Shown here: in pieces, positions 1 through 8,373 of the stretch
How the letters are laid out: every line of letters starts with the position of its first letter
Position numbering within the stretch: the stretch's first letter is position 1
Source of the DNA: an uncultured Clostridia bacterium
GTDB lineage: Bacteria > Bacillota > Clostridia > TANB77 > CAG-508
Length of the DNA: 64,000 nt
NCBI GenBank assembly: GCA_934130935.1
Contig: CAKOYQ010000005.1
Location: 44,354 to 108,353 of the forward strand
Direction of reading: 5' to 3'
The notes under the pieces: model-generated
The model's database searches: none
Seen by the model: the letters and a program-made list of their open reading frames with translations, nothing else
Told to the model about the DNA's origin: nothing
Made by a program: the position numbers and the translations under genes

Positions 1-8
1 ATATTTTA

Positions 9-39
9 AAAGGAAGCTGCCTTTTCAGCACCTTCCTTT
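9..39 (-). terminator. Putative terminator of the GldG-like operon
   Basis: The arms AAAGGAAG (9-16) and CTTCCTTT (32-39) are perfect inverted repeats. On the minus strand the hairpin lies downstream of the stop codon at 72 and runs into a short T-rich stretch, so it fits an intrinsic terminator of the ABC operon. Confidence 0.5.
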
Positions 40-71
40 CAAGGTTAATAACCATTATTTTTATTAATTAT

Positions 72-1571
72 TTATCTTTTTCTTTTTCTATAAACCCCTA
101 CCACTATTCCAACAAGTATAATAAGCATAGGTACAACAAATATTATTGTTTTTATAATAACATCTTGTTGATCTGTAACTGTATAAGGTTGAGTATCATC
201 TTTTTTTCTTGCAGCAATAGTATCTGTTCTTTCTGTTAAATGTGAAATTGAATTCAATATAATATCTTTATTATTATATAAATTAACTGCATTTGTAGTA
301 TATTGTGCATATTGTACAGGCAAATCTGAAGCAAATAATTCATTTGAATACATTATTAATTGTGAATCTTTATCATCTGATATTTTCTTTGTTATATATG
401 TTCCAATTATAGCAGAACCCTCTGCTTCATCCTTTTCTGTTCTTGAAGATGAACTTGTAGTAAAATCTTTTCTTATAAATGCTTTGTCTGATGTTTCTGC
501 AATAATTTCATATGTTACTCCTAATTCTTCTAATTTAGCATCGTCGCTAAGTTCAATCTTTCCTGCATTTATAAGACACATCTGTAATCTCATATCTAAC
601 TTGCTCATAAAACTTGCATTTGCATTTTCAATTATAAGATTAGGTGAATTTGATAACATTTTACTACCATCTTGTTCAAGCAATGCACCATATCCAAATG
701 TTACTCCATATTGTTCTAGTATTTTATTAAAGTTTGGTGTATCAATATCTAGCATATTCTGAGATGTAAGCATTAATATTCTTCCACCATTGTTAATGTA
801 ATCTAATATTTTATCTCTTTCTAACTCTGATAAATCTTGTCCTAATGTTGTAATTACTAAACAAGAACAATCTTCAGGAATCTCACCTTTTGTTAATATA
901 TCTATAGGGTCTACATCATTTGATTCATTTTGTAACTCTGAGATAATTAATGATAATGCTTGTTCTGCATTATAATATGATTTCCCTGTAAGTACATAAA
1001 CATGTGGTTTTTTGTCTATTGTTACTTCTACAATAGCATTTGTGATAGACTCTTCTGTTTTATCAATGTAGCTTCCTGTTGTATAATCTATTGTAGTTAA
1101 ATCATCTAACTCCAATGTTTTTTCTTTTTCTCCTGATTTTACAACAATTAAACTATCTGTTCCTTTTATATTGTATTTTGTTTGCAAGTCTACTCTTGAT
1201 GATAAATCTGTTATTTCTTCAACATTTATTTTTTTACTTATAGCTGGATATTTATTTGCATATTCTATTACATAGTTAACATCTTTCATATTTATTAATT
1301 GAATTGTTATATCTTTATCTAAATTTGCCATCTTACTTTTTGTTTCATCAGATAAAGAATATAATTTTTTTTCTGTACAATCAATATCTTCTATTTTTAA
1401 TTTTGATACCCCAAAATTTATTAGCACATAACAAGCTATAACTATAGCTACAAGAAGAAGTGTTGTTGTACCTTTTATTAGCCATTTATTTTTTATAATC
1501 TCAAAAAACTTGTTGTTCTTTTTTTCTTTTTTTATCTTCTTCTCTTTTCTTTCCTTTTTTTCTTTTTTCAC
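72..1571 (-). CDS. GldG-like ABC transporter auxiliary protein
   Basis: This 499-residue protein probably works with the permease and ATPase encoded just upstream, as the extracytoplasmic component of a GldA/F/G-type ABC system. It starts with a Lys/Glu-rich cytoplasmic tail (about 1-32). One membrane helix follows (about 34-55), then a long outside domain, and a second helix at about 470-492 precedes a basic KRKR-type end. This topology matches the GldG/ABC_transp_aux family. The start is GTG behind a GGGAGAGGG-like site. It is the last gene of a three-gene operon, 16 bp after the permease. The substrate cannot be told from sequence. In Bacteroidetes the family serves gliding, but Clostridia do not glide that way, so the role here is open. 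Confidence 0.8.
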   Translation of the reverse strand: MKKEKKERKEKKIKKEKKNNKFFEIIKNKWLIKGTTTLLLVAIVIACYVLINFGVSKLKIEDIDCTEKKLYSLSDETKSKMANLDKDITIQLINMKDVNYVIEYANKYPAISKKINVEEITDLSSRVDLQTKYNIKGTDSLIVVKSGEKEKTLELDDLTTIDYTTGSYIDKTEESITNAIVEVTIDKKPHVYVLTGKSYYNAEQALSLIISELQNESNDVDPIDILTKGEIPEDCSCLVITTLGQDLSELERDKILDYINNGGRILMLTSQNMLDIDTPNFNKILEQYGVTFGYGALLEQDGSKMLSNSPNLIIENANASFMSKLDMRLQMCLINAGKIELSDDAKLEELGVTYEIIAETSDKAFIRKDFTTSSSSRTEKDEAEGSAIIGTYITKKISDDKDSQLIMYSNELFASDLPVQYAQYTTNAVNLYNNKDIILNSISHLTERTDTIAARKKDDTQPYTVTDQQDVIIKTIIFVVPMLIILVGIVVGVYRKRKR

Positions 1572-1587
1572 TCTTTCCCTCTCCCAT

Positions 1588-2271
1588 CTATTTAACTAAT
1601 TTTCTTCTCTGCATTACTATAATAGTAAATGCCATAAACATCAACATAAATGTAATAGGTTCTACAACATCAACTATTGAAATTACACCATTTGGGAAAT
1701 TTTGATAATTATTTATTATTGATATATCTGGTAAACCAATGTCAAGCTGTGGTATAAATAGTGATACAATTAAAAAAGCTATTGTTAAAATCCCTGCTAT
1801 TACTTGATTTTCAGTTATACTTGAAGCAAACATTCCTACTGAAATTGCTGCACCACTAATCAATATAAATCCTAACATTGTTACTAGTAACTCTAATATG
1901 CTTGGTTTTCCAAAAAAGCATAGTATTCCAAAATACATAAATGACATTAATAATGATATAATAATTACTAGCATTGCTGCAAAAAATTTACCTAATACAA
2001 CTTTAGTAATTCCCACTGGTGATGTTAATATTAATTGCTCTGTTCCTGTTTTTCTTTCCTCTGCAAACATTCTCATCGTTAATATTGGTACTGTTATAAG
2101 TAATCCCCAAAGTGCTACATAAAAATATAATTCACCTAAGTTTACACTTCCTTCTTGTACTGTTGTTTGATAAAAGAATATGCTAAATACAAGAAAAAGT
2201 ATTCCAATTACTACATATCCTATTGGAGATAAAAAATAGCTCTTTATCTCTTTTTTAAATACTGCCCACAT
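1588..2271 (-). CDS. ABC-2 type permease (GldF-like)
   Basis: A 227-residue integral membrane protein with six predicted helices, the size and layout of ABC-2 family permeases. It carries the family-typical hydrophilic stretch after helix 2 (RMFAEERKTGTEQLILTSP, about 67-85), which contacts the ATPase. Its ATG overlaps the TAA of the ATPase gene by one base (TAATG), so the two are translationally coupled. It should form the membrane channel of the exporter with the ATPase and the GldG-like protein. Confidence 0.88.
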   Translation of the reverse strand: MWAVFKKEIKSYFLSPIGYVVIGILFLVFSIFFYQTTVQEGSVNLGELYFYVALWGLLITVPILTMRMFAEERKTGTEQLILTSPVGITKVVLGKFFAAMLVIIISLLMSFMYFGILCFFGKPSILELLVTMLGFILISGAAISVGMFASSITENQVIAGILTIAFLIVSLFIPQLDIGLPDISIINNYQNFPNGVISIVDVVEPITFMLMFMAFTIIVMQRRKLVK

Positions 2272-3314
2272 TATTCTTGTCCCCCTTCTTGGTTATTCTC
2301 TTTTTGATTAGTTTCTTGTTCCTTTGTATCTTCTTTATTTTCTCCATTTTCTTCATTGATATCTGTCACTTGATTTTCATTTTGAGAATTAATTAGTTGC
2401 ATAAATGCATCTTCAAGTGTAACGTCAGATTGCTTCATTTCAAATATTGTAATTCGTTCCTTTGCCAAAACCTCAAAAACATTTTTTCTTAAATCTTCAT
2501 CATTTGTAGCTGTTATTCTATATTTTTTAGTTTTATCTTCATTTTCTGAAATTAATTTTATTTCTTTTACATTTGGTAATTTATCTTTTATTGTATCCAT
2601 TTTATTATCTAGATCTTCTACAGTTACATATACCGAATTATCTTTAATAACCTTCTTCTCCAGATTTTCTGGTGTATCAATAGCGACAATTTTTCCTTTA
2701 TTAATTATAATTACTCTATTACAAATTTGGCTTACTTCTGACAATATGTGTGAACTTAATATTACAGTATGATCTTTTCCTAGTTCCTTTATTAGAGCTC
2801 TTATTTCCGTAACTTGTTTTGGATCCAAACCTACTGTTGGTTCATCAAGTATTATTACTTTTGGATTACTTACCAAAGCTCCTGCCATACTTACTCTCTG
2901 TTTATATCCTCTTGATATATTTTTAGTTAATTGATTTTGTACCTCTGTTAATCCTGTTTCTTTAATTACTTTTTGTACCTTTTCTTTTTTCTCTTTTTTA
3001 GGTACTCCCTTTAGTTCCGCCATATATGTTATAAACTCTTTTACAGTTAAATCACTATATAATGGTACTCCCTCAGGCATGTATCCAATTTGTCTTTTAG
3101 CTTTTCTAGGCTTTTTAGAAATATCATATCCATCGACAATTATTCTTCCTGATGTTGGCTCAATATAACCTGTTATCATATTCATAGTTGTACTTTTTCC
3201 TGCACCATTAGGGCCTAAAAATCCCACAACTTCTCCTTCTTCAATTTCAAAATTGATATTATCTACAGCAACAAAGCTTCCGTATTTTTTTGTAATATTT
3301 TCAACTTGAATCAC
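2271..3314 (-). CDS. ABC transporter ATP-binding protein (GldA-like)
   Basis: A 347-residue ATPase and the first gene of the operon. Walker A GPNGAGKST is at 34-42, the signature is SRGYKQR (134-140, the arginine variant common in this subfamily), and Walker B VIILDEP is at 153-159, followed by a switch histidine. After the nucleotide-binding domain comes an accessory domain (about 225-320) and a Gln/Glu/Asn-rich acidic tail that is probably disordered. It powers the permease encoded downstream. A sigma-A-like promoter lies 34 bp upstream. Confidence 0.93.
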   Translation of the reverse strand: MIQVENITKKYGSFVAVDNINFEIEEGEVVGFLGPNGAGKSTTMNMITGYIEPTSGRIIVDGYDISKKPRKAKRQIGYMPEGVPLYSDLTVKEFITYMAELKGVPKKEKKEKVQKVIKETGLTEVQNQLTKNISRGYKQRVSMAGALVSNPKVIILDEPTVGLDPKQVTEIRALIKELGKDHTVILSSHILSEVSQICNRVIIINKGKIVAIDTPENLEKKVIKDNSVYVTVEDLDNKMDTIKDKLPNVKEIKLISENEDKTKKYRITATNDEDLRKNVFEVLAKERITIFEMKQSDVTLEDAFMQLINSQNENQVTDINEENGENKEDTKEQETNQKENNQEGGQE

Positions 3315-3347
3315 GAATTTCTCCTCCTCATTTTTTGTTCTGTGCTC

Positions 3348-3376
3348 ATATTACCATTTTCTTTTACGTTTGTAAA
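3348..3376 (-). promoter_or_regulatory. Sigma-A-type promoter for the ABC operon
   Basis: On the minus strand TTTACA (3376-3371) and TAATAT (3353-3348) are separated by exactly 17 nt, and the ATPase start codon is 34 nt downstream with a GGAGGAG Shine-Dalgarno between. Confidence 0.55.
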
Positions 3377-3495
3377 GTTTTTTCACTTAATTTTCACAAA
3401 AAAGTCATCATCCTAGAACAAATAAAAAAATTTTTGTCCAAATGTCCAGTTCTATTTTTTTATTTAATTCATATTTATTAAAAAGTGAGGTCCGT

Positions 3496-4122
3496 ATGCA
3501 ATATATATATCCTTTTATAATTTCATTTATTTTTATATTTATTTCAGAATTAGGTGACAAAACACAAATTCTAGTTTTATCTTTTTCTGTCAAAAGCAGA
3601 ACCCTTAGTATTTTATTAGGAGTCGCTTTAGGAACTTTTTTAAGCCATGGTTTAGCAATTACTTTTGGTAGTCAAATTGGTACTATTGATAATACAAACT
3701 TTATTTTTTATTTAAAACTATTTACTTATTGTACTTTTTTAATCTTTGGAATCATCGGCTTTATTACAATGAAAAAATCCACTTCCGTTGAAAAAAACAC
3801 TGAAATGGATTCTAAATCTCACATTATTAAATTTTTAAGTAATTTAACCAAAAATTGTGTTCTACTCGTTGCATTGTCCATAGCTATTGGCGAGCTCGGA
3901 GATAAAACTTTTCTTGCTTCTATAGGTCTTGGAATAGAACACCCTAATTATAAATTACCACTTATTTGTGGTTCTATCTGTGGTATGCTTGCAAGTGACT
4001 CTATTGCTATCTTCTTTGGGAAATGGTTAGGTTCAAAATTCTCTACTAATACTATAGAAATTTTATCTAATTCCATTTTCCTTTTGTTTGGAATAATTGG
4101 AATTTTAAGCATAATTATATAA
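3496..4122 (+). CDS. GDT1/TMEM165-family cation transporter (UPF0016)
   Basis: This membrane protein of about 208 residues has the two hallmark E-x-G-D-K-T motifs of the GDT1 family, SELGDKTQ near the N-terminus and GELGDKTF in the second half. Each sits in one of two repeats of three helices. Characterised family members move Mn2+ or Ca2+ out of the cytosol, and I infer manganese export here. The frame is open further upstream, but ATG 3496 is preceded by GTGAGG at a sensible distance and begins directly at the first helix. It is a single gene ending just before a REP-like unit. Confidence 0.88.
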   Translation: MQYIYPFIISFIFIFISELGDKTQILVLSFSVKSRTLSILLGVALGTFLSHGLAITFGSQIGTIDNTNFIFYLKLFTYCTFLIFGIIGFITMKKSTSVEKNTEMDSKSHIIKFLSNLTKNCVLLVALSIAIGELGDKTFLASIGLGIEHPNYKLPLICGSICGMLASDSIAIFFGKWLGSKFSTNTIEILSNSIFLLFGIIGILSIII

Positions 4123-4134
4123 ATATTTGCTCAA

Positions 4135-4165
4135 GGGCAAAAAAGGAACCGACCCCAAATTGCCC
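4135..4165. repeat. REP-like intergenic unit, single copy
   Basis: A 31-bp unit beginning GGGCAA, with GGAACCGACCCC in the middle and ending TTGCCC, so its ends are inverted repeats. The same unit recurs near 18.9 kb, 19.2 kb, 48.7 kb and 56.7 kb. Its last base is the first base of the ABC-F stop codon (read on the minus strand). It separates two convergent genes. Confidence 0.85.
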
Positions 4166-5745
4166 TATTCAATTCCAAGATATTCATTATATGTTACTTC
4201 TCTATCTATAATTTTATCTGACTTAATATCTATAATTCTATTTGCTACGGTTTGAGTAAGTTGATGGTCATGTGATGTAAATAATATGTTTCCTTTAAAC
4301 TTGCTCATTCCTTCATTTACTGATGTAATACTTTCCATATCTAAATGATTTGTAGGTTCATCAAATATTAAAAAGTTTGCTCCTGAAAGCATCATTTTTG
4401 CTAGAACACATCTTACTTTTTCTCCTCCTGAAATTACATTTGCTGATTTTAAAGCTTCATCTCCTGAAAATAACATTCTTCCCAAAAATCCTCTAACATA
4501 TGTTTCATCAGGATCTTTTGAGTATCTTCTAAGCCACTCTGTTAAACTTTCGTCTGTATCAAATAAATAATTATTGTCTTTAGGGAAATAGCTTTGTGTA
4601 ATTGTTGTCCCCCATACCAATTCTCCTTCATCTGGTTCCATTTCTCCTGCAATTATTTGAAATAATACTGTTTTTGCATTTTCATTATCTGCTAAAAATG
4701 CAATTTTATCACCAGTTTTTACTGTAAATGATATATTGTCTAATATTTTTTCTCCATTTATTGTTTTAGAAATATTTTTCACTTGTAATATTTCTTTTCC
4801 TGGCTCTCTATCTGGTTTGAAATCTACATATGGATATTTTCTATTTGATGGCTTTATTTCATCTAATTCAATTTTTTCCAAAGTCTTTTTTCTTGATGTT
4901 GCTTGTTTTGACTTTGATGCATTAGCACTAAATCTCGCAATAAATTCTTGTAATTCTTTAATTTTTTCTTCTTTCTTTTTATTTTGCTCTTTCATTTGTT
5001 TTAAGGCTAATTGGCTTGACTCATACCAGAAGTCATAGTTTCCTGGATATACTTTTATTTTTCCAAAGTCAACATCTGCTATATGTGTACATACCTTATT
5101 TAAGAAATATCTATCATGTGATACTACAATTACTGTATTTTCGAAATTTATTAAAAATTCTTGTAACCAATTTATACTTTTTAAATCTAAGTCATTTGTT
5201 GGTTCGTCTAGTAATAATACATCAGGGTTTCCAAATAATGCTTGTGCTAATAATACTTTTACTTTTTCTCTTGCTTCTAGCTCACTCATTAATTTGTAAT
5301 GATTCTCTGGTATTATTCCTAAATCATTTAATAACATTGCTGCATCTGATTCTGCATTCCAACCATCTAATTCCGCAAACCTTTCTTCAAGTTTGGCTGC
5401 TTTCATTCCATCTTCTTCTGAAAAGTCTGGTTTCATATATATTGCTTCTTTTTCTTTCATAATATCATATAATTCTTTGTTTCCCATTATAACTGTATCT
5501 ATTACAGTACATTCTTCAAATGCAAAGTGATCTTGTTTTAATATAGATAATCTCTCACCTTTTTCTAATGCCACTTCTCCTTTGCTTGGCTCTAACTCCC
5601 CAGATAAAACCTTTAGAAATGTTGATTTTCCTGCTCCATTTGCACCTATTATTCCATAACAGTTTCCTTTTCCAAATTTTATATTTACATCTTCAAATAA
5701 AACTCTTTTCCCAAACCTAACGGTTACTCCATTTGCTGTCAACAT
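4165..5745 (-). CDS. ABC-F family ATPase (YkpA/YbiT-like)
   Basis: A 526-residue soluble protein with two ABC domains and no membrane segments, as in the ABC-F translation-factor family. The first Walker A is GANGAGKST (about 34-42). The second is the degenerate NENAKT form seen in the YbiT/YkpA branch. Walker B is LLLDEPTNDLD in the first domain and FDEPTNHLD in the second. A basic linker (about 245-310) joins the domains. ABC-F proteins bind the ribosomal E site, and this branch is usually housekeeping rather than antibiotic resistance, though that cannot be excluded from sequence. It is monocistronic. Confidence 0.9.
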   Translation of the reverse strand: MLTANGVTVRFGKRVLFEDVNIKFGKGNCYGIIGANGAGKSTFLKVLSGELEPSKGEVALEKGERLSILKQDHFAFEECTVIDTVIMGNKELYDIMKEKEAIYMKPDFSEEDGMKAAKLEERFAELDGWNAESDAAMLLNDLGIIPENHYKLMSELEAREKVKVLLAQALFGNPDVLLLDEPTNDLDLKSINWLQEFLINFENTVIVVSHDRYFLNKVCTHIADVDFGKIKVYPGNYDFWYESSQLALKQMKEQNKKKEEKIKELQEFIARFSANASKSKQATSRKKTLEKIELDEIKPSNRKYPYVDFKPDREPGKEILQVKNISKTINGEKILDNISFTVKTGDKIAFLADNENAKTVLFQIIAGEMEPDEGELVWGTTITQSYFPKDNNYLFDTDESLTEWLRRYSKDPDETYVRGFLGRMLFSGDEALKSANVISGGEKVRCVLAKMMLSGANFLIFDEPTNHLDMESITSVNEGMSKFKGNILFTSHDHQLTQTVANRIIDIKSDKIIDREVTYNEYLGIE

Positions 5746-5819
5746 TGTTTATCCCTTCCTTTCTCGCACTTTTCTATTCTCTTTACCTTTATTTTCTCTT
5801 TTTATGCTCATCTACTATA

Positions 5820-6186
5820 GTTACAATTCACAGCTATTAAAAATATTATGGATATTGGGAGCCTTCCTTGGTGATTATATATATTTGAGATTGTGTCCTA
5901 TTCATTACGTTCAAAAAGAAAATCTAACATAAAAACGGAGCCTCTCTCACTCAGGCTAAAAATGTATATATGTATATGATTTTAAACTTTTCTTATGTTG
6001 CGTATTGAGCCGAGAAAATGTTTCAAATTATATACATATATACATTTTTCCCGTGAGCATTCCTCAGTTTTTTATTTAAGATTTTCTATTTTTCACTCCA
6101 ATCAAACGGACACAATCTCAAATATATATAATCACCAAGGAAGGCTCCCAATATCCATAATATTTTTAATAGCTGTGAACTGTAAC
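5820..6186. repeat. Large hairpin element with 79-bp arms (element C)
   Basis: The arms 5820-5898 and 6108-6186 are inverted repeats matching at 78 of 79 positions. Further stems lie inside: an AT-rich pair around AATGTATATATGTATAT and its complement, and partly paired segments near 5925 and 6090. Read on the minus strand, the core resembles the elements at 18946-19130 and 33179-33365. It shares GATTGGAG, then GTTAGA with TTTCT, then GTAATGAAT followed by GAGGA-like sequence, in the same order. I see no ORF in it that looks like a protein. It fills most of the gap between the ABC-F gene and tRNA-Lys. It could be a structured RNA, a MITE-like hairpin, or both. Confidence 0.8.
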
Positions 6187-6224
6187 ATACTATAACACAT
6201 TTTCACTTTTTTTACAAGCAAATC

Positions 6225-6253
6225 TTGACATTTCTTTTTTTTAGTATTATAAT
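6225..6253 (+). promoter_or_regulatory. Strong promoter of tRNA-Lys
   Basis: TTGACA (6225-6230), a 17-nt spacer and TATAAT (6248-6253) match the sigma-A consensus exactly. The mature tRNA starts about 70 nt downstream. Confidence 0.85.
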
Positions 6254-6321
6254 AATATCGTTATAAATATCCACTTTGCTTGCTAATTAAATTAATAGAA
6301 TATATTTATAATTTTTATTAT

Positions 6322-6397
6322 GCACCATTAGCTCAGCTGGTAGAGCAACAGACTCTTAATCTGGCGGTCCTCGGTTCGATTCCGAGATGGTGCACCA
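6322..6397 (+). tRNA. tRNA-Lys (anticodon CTT)
   Basis: A 76-nt cloverleaf with encoded CCA. The acceptor stem GCACCAT pairs with ATGGTGC. The anticodon loop CTCTTAA sits between CAGA and TCTG, giving anticodon CTT, and the T loop is GGTTCGATTCC. It reads AAG. Confidence 0.97.
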
Positions 6398-6454
6398 AAT
6401 TTAGGAATATCAATGTCTTTTGGGCATTGGTATTTTTTATATTATAAAAACCTC

Positions 6455-6483
6455 TATACAATTAGAGCAAAATACTTTATAAT
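6455..6483 (+). promoter_or_regulatory. Promoter of the putative toxin mRNA
   Basis: TATACA (6455-6460), 17 nt, then a perfect TATAAT (6478-6483). Transcription would begin near 6490, giving a message of about 145 nt that ends at the 6604-6638 terminator. CCTTTC at 6491-6496 can pair with GAAAGG at 6508-6513, which would bury the Shine-Dalgarno. Confidence 0.6.
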
Positions 6484-6515
6484 AAAAAAGCCTTTCGCTT
6501 AAAGGTAGAAAGGTG

Positions 6516-6552
6516 GTGAATTTGTACAAATGAAAAAAATCATCAAAATCAT
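6516..6552 (+). repeat. Direct repeat 1 of the type I TA-like locus
   Basis: About 37 nt covering the end of the toxin Shine-Dalgarno region, the start codon and the first codons. It is repeated imperfectly at 6639-6673: GTGAAT, CACAAATGAAAAA-like sequence and ATCAAAATCAT are shared. In Fst/par loci such repeats give the two convergent RNAs their complementarity. Confidence 0.75.
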
Positions 6553-6598
6553 TGCTTTAGTTATTGTTCTTTTAATATTAAAAGAATTTGATGACTAA
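6530..6598 (+). CDS. Putative type I toxin, 22-residue hydrophobic peptide
   Basis: The ORF encodes a basic start (MKKIIKII), a hydrophobic helix rich in Ile, Leu and Val, and a charged end (KEFDD). This is the build of small membrane-acting toxins. AGGTGG lies about 13 nt before the ATG. Support comes mainly from context: a promoter upstream, a terminator 6 nt after the stop, a direct repeat copying its start region beyond the terminator, and a consensus promoter reading back on the other strand. It lacks the motif of known Fst peptides, so it is either a new toxin sequence or a different small peptide in a par-like arrangement. Too short for ordinary gene callers. Confidence 0.65.
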   Translation: MKKIIKIIALVIVLLILKEFDD

Positions 6599-6603
6599 AA
6601 AAT

Positions 6604-6638
6604 AAAAATCCCTAGTGTGCGAAACTAGGGATTTTTTT
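6604..6638. terminator. Bidirectional terminator shared by toxin and antisense RNA
   Basis: The stem AAAAATCCCTAGT (6604-6616) pairs perfectly with ACTAGGGATTTTT (6624-6636), with a 7-nt loop. The A-run and T-run let it act on both strands, as the shared terminator does in Fst/par loci. Confidence 0.88.
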
Positions 6639-6673
6639 GTGAATCTACACAAATGAAAAATTATCAAAATCAT
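6639..6673 (+). repeat. Direct repeat 2 of the type I TA-like locus
   Basis: An imperfect copy of 6516-6552 placed beyond the terminator. It contains an ATGAAAAA start-like string but no continuing hydrophobic ORF, consistent with a pairing segment rather than a second gene. Confidence 0.75.
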
Positions 6674-6687
6674 CTTTCTGTATATTA

Positions 6688-6716
6688 ATTATAATACTTT
6701 TTAGTATCATAGTCAA
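6688..6716 (-). promoter_or_regulatory. Near-consensus promoter for the antisense RNA
   Basis: On the minus strand TTGACT (6716-6711) and TATAAT (6693-6688) are 17 nt apart. It is one base from perfect and stronger than the toxin promoter, as expected for an antitoxin RNA. Confidence 0.8.
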
Positions 6717-6925
6717 TACCTTATTTATTTTATTCTAAAATCCCAAAATTATTCATGTACTAGACAAAAATCAAATTCTATGTTATTATAAATATATAAA
6801 ATTTGGAGTCCCTGTTTCAAAAAGAGCTCAAAAATAAATAATAAATAACATGTTAAAGTGTTGATATTTATGTCATTGATATTCTTTGTTATTTGTTCTA
6901 TTACAAAAAATTGGGAGTGATTGTA

Positions 6926-7198
6926 TTGAATAAAAAAGATTTAAAAACATTTATACTTAATTTTATACAAACAAAAGAAAACGAAAGTCCTGATAAAGAT
7001 TATATCGAATATTCTTATTATGAATTAAAAGTTAAAGAAAATCTAACTGAGGAAGAAATAGATGAATTATTGCGTGTAAGCCGAGATTATTTTCAAAATA
7101 AAAATTATAATGTTTATTTTACTAATACAGAATTTGAATATAATGGTCAAAGAAGAAAAGTAGAATCAAATGATTATATGGTAGCAGTAAAAATATAA
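6926..7198 (+). CDS. Hypothetical protein, 90 residues
   Basis: I do not recognise this family. The frame opens earlier at a TTG (6893). The TTG at 6926 is preferred because GGGAGTGA lies 5 nt before it, and the protein then begins (M/L)NKKDLKTF. It is a charged alpha/beta-like small protein with no membrane helix, signal peptide or cysteines. It stands alone between the TA-like locus and the decayed trpB, so context gives no function. Codon use matches its neighbours. Confidence 0.6.
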   Translation: MNKKDLKTFILNFIQTKENESPDKDYIEYSYYELKVKENLTEEEIDELLRVSRDYFQNKNYNVYFTNTEFEYNGQRRKVESNDYMVAVKI

Positions 7199-7230
7199 AT
7201 AAATTTTTTATACTATATGATGCTAAAAAT

Positions 7231-7257
7231 GTCCCAACGAGATAAACTCGTTGGGAC
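7231..7257 (-). terminator. Terminator-like hairpin downstream of trpB remnant
   Basis: GTCCCAACGAG (7231-7241) and CTCGTTGGGAC (7247-7257) form a perfect 11-bp stem with a 5-nt loop. On the minus strand it is followed by ATTTTTA, so it would end transcripts from the trpB remnant. The stretch 7258-7383 between it and trpB has a possible decayed coding trace on the minus strand (KKVMKILEEYPDVVIGFAA in one frame) that I cannot assign. Confidence 0.6.
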
Positions 7258-7383
7258 CTGTGCTGCAAAACCTATAACCACATCCGGATATTCTTCTAAA
7301 ATTTTCATTACCTTTTTGGTTTCCAATACAATTAATTCTAGTATTTTTCTCTTTCATAGTACTTCCCCAATTTAAGAATTATC

Positions 7384-8290
7384 TTAAATATTTAATATAG
7401 TTGCTAAATCCTTATCCCCTCTACCAGACAAGTTAACAATAACTGAATCATCCTTTGAATAATTTTTCGCAATTTTAATTGCATAGGCTATTATAAATAG
7501 CTGAAGCATGTTTATTTGTATTAAGGCCTTTTCCTGCTGCTTCTACACCATACATATCAACATTTTTTTCTTTTATAAAATCTGCAAACAATCCTATACT
7601 ATTACTGCCTCCGCCAATACATGCTATTATAGCTTTTGGAAGTTTTCCTTCTTGCTTTAATATTTGTTCTTTAGCTTCTTCTCCTATTATTTTTTGAAAA
7701 TATTTAACCATTTCTGGATATGGACTAGGTCCAACACATGAACCAACCAAATAAAATACATTTTGATTTTCTAACAAATAACTAAATGCAGCATCCACAG
7801 CCTCTTTTAAAGTTCCTTTACCTTCTTTTACTTCTATAACTTCTGCACCTAGTATTTTCATCTTTTCGACATTTGGCATTTGTCTCTTTATATCTTCTTT
7901 GCCCATAAATATACTACATTTCATATTAAATAAGCTACATACTGTTGCAACCGCTGTTCCATGTGAACCTGCACCAGTCTCCGCAATTATATGTTTTTTT
8001 CTCATTCTTTTTGCTAAAAGAATTTGCCCTAAAGCGTTATTTATTTTATGAGAACCAGTATGATTTAGATCTTCTCTTTTTAAGTATATTTTTGCACCTT
8101 TGGAATAATCGCTTAAATTTTTTGCAAAATATAAAGGACTAGGTCTTCCCACATATTGATTCAAATAATATAAATACTCATTTTTAAAATTCTTATCACT
8201 CTTTGTCTTCTCAAATTCTTCTTTAATTCTATTTAACTTTTCTTTTAATCTTTGTGGCACATATTGTCCACCAAATTCTCCATAATTCAT
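7384..8290 (-). pseudogene. trpB: Tryptophan synthase beta chain, internally deleted
   Basis: The first about 265 residues are clear TrpB. They contain the PLP-lysine segment (NHTGSHKINNA), the ammonia/indole channel region (AETGAGSHGTA) and the phosphate-binding loop GGGSNSIG. The frame then runs into foreign codons and stops at 7475. On the same strand, in another frame, the genuine TrpB C-terminus resumes (AIKIAK, then VNLSGRGDKD, about 7384-7485) and ends with a proper stop. About 100 residues are therefore missing between GLNTNKHAS and the C-terminal piece. No trpA or other trp gene is nearby. TrpB needs the lost part, so the gene should be inactive, although a T-box leader still precedes it. 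Confidence 0.85.
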
Positions 8291-8373
8291 TACTAATACA
8301 TCCTTTCAAAAATTTTATAGGTTAATCTACACTTATATAATCACTTTTTAGAATTCGCGTTGAACAAACAAAA

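Larger units (their letters stand above)
6604..6681 (-). ncRNA. Predicted antitoxin RNA (RNAII-like)
   Basis: The minus-strand promoter at 6688-6716 would start a transcript near 6681 that crosses direct repeat 2 and ends at the shared terminator, giving about 75-80 nt. It would be complementary to the toxin message in two places: the shared terminator, and direct repeat 1 (through repeat 2), which covers the toxin start codon. The size and geometry are those of RNAII in par loci. No expression evidence is available here. Confidence 0.6.

Noticed and set aside
5016..5462. A 148-codon Leu-rich plus-strand frame opposite the ABC-F gene
   Set aside because: Leu/Phe/Ser-rich translation is typical of the antisense of AT-rich coding sequence. 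The minus strand carries intact ABC motifs.
7258..7383. A gene fragment downstream of the trpB remnant (KKVMKILEEYPDVVIGFAA)
   Set aside because: The stretch looks protein-like but is too short, has no start, and I cannot place it in a family, so it is only mentioned with the nearby hairpin.
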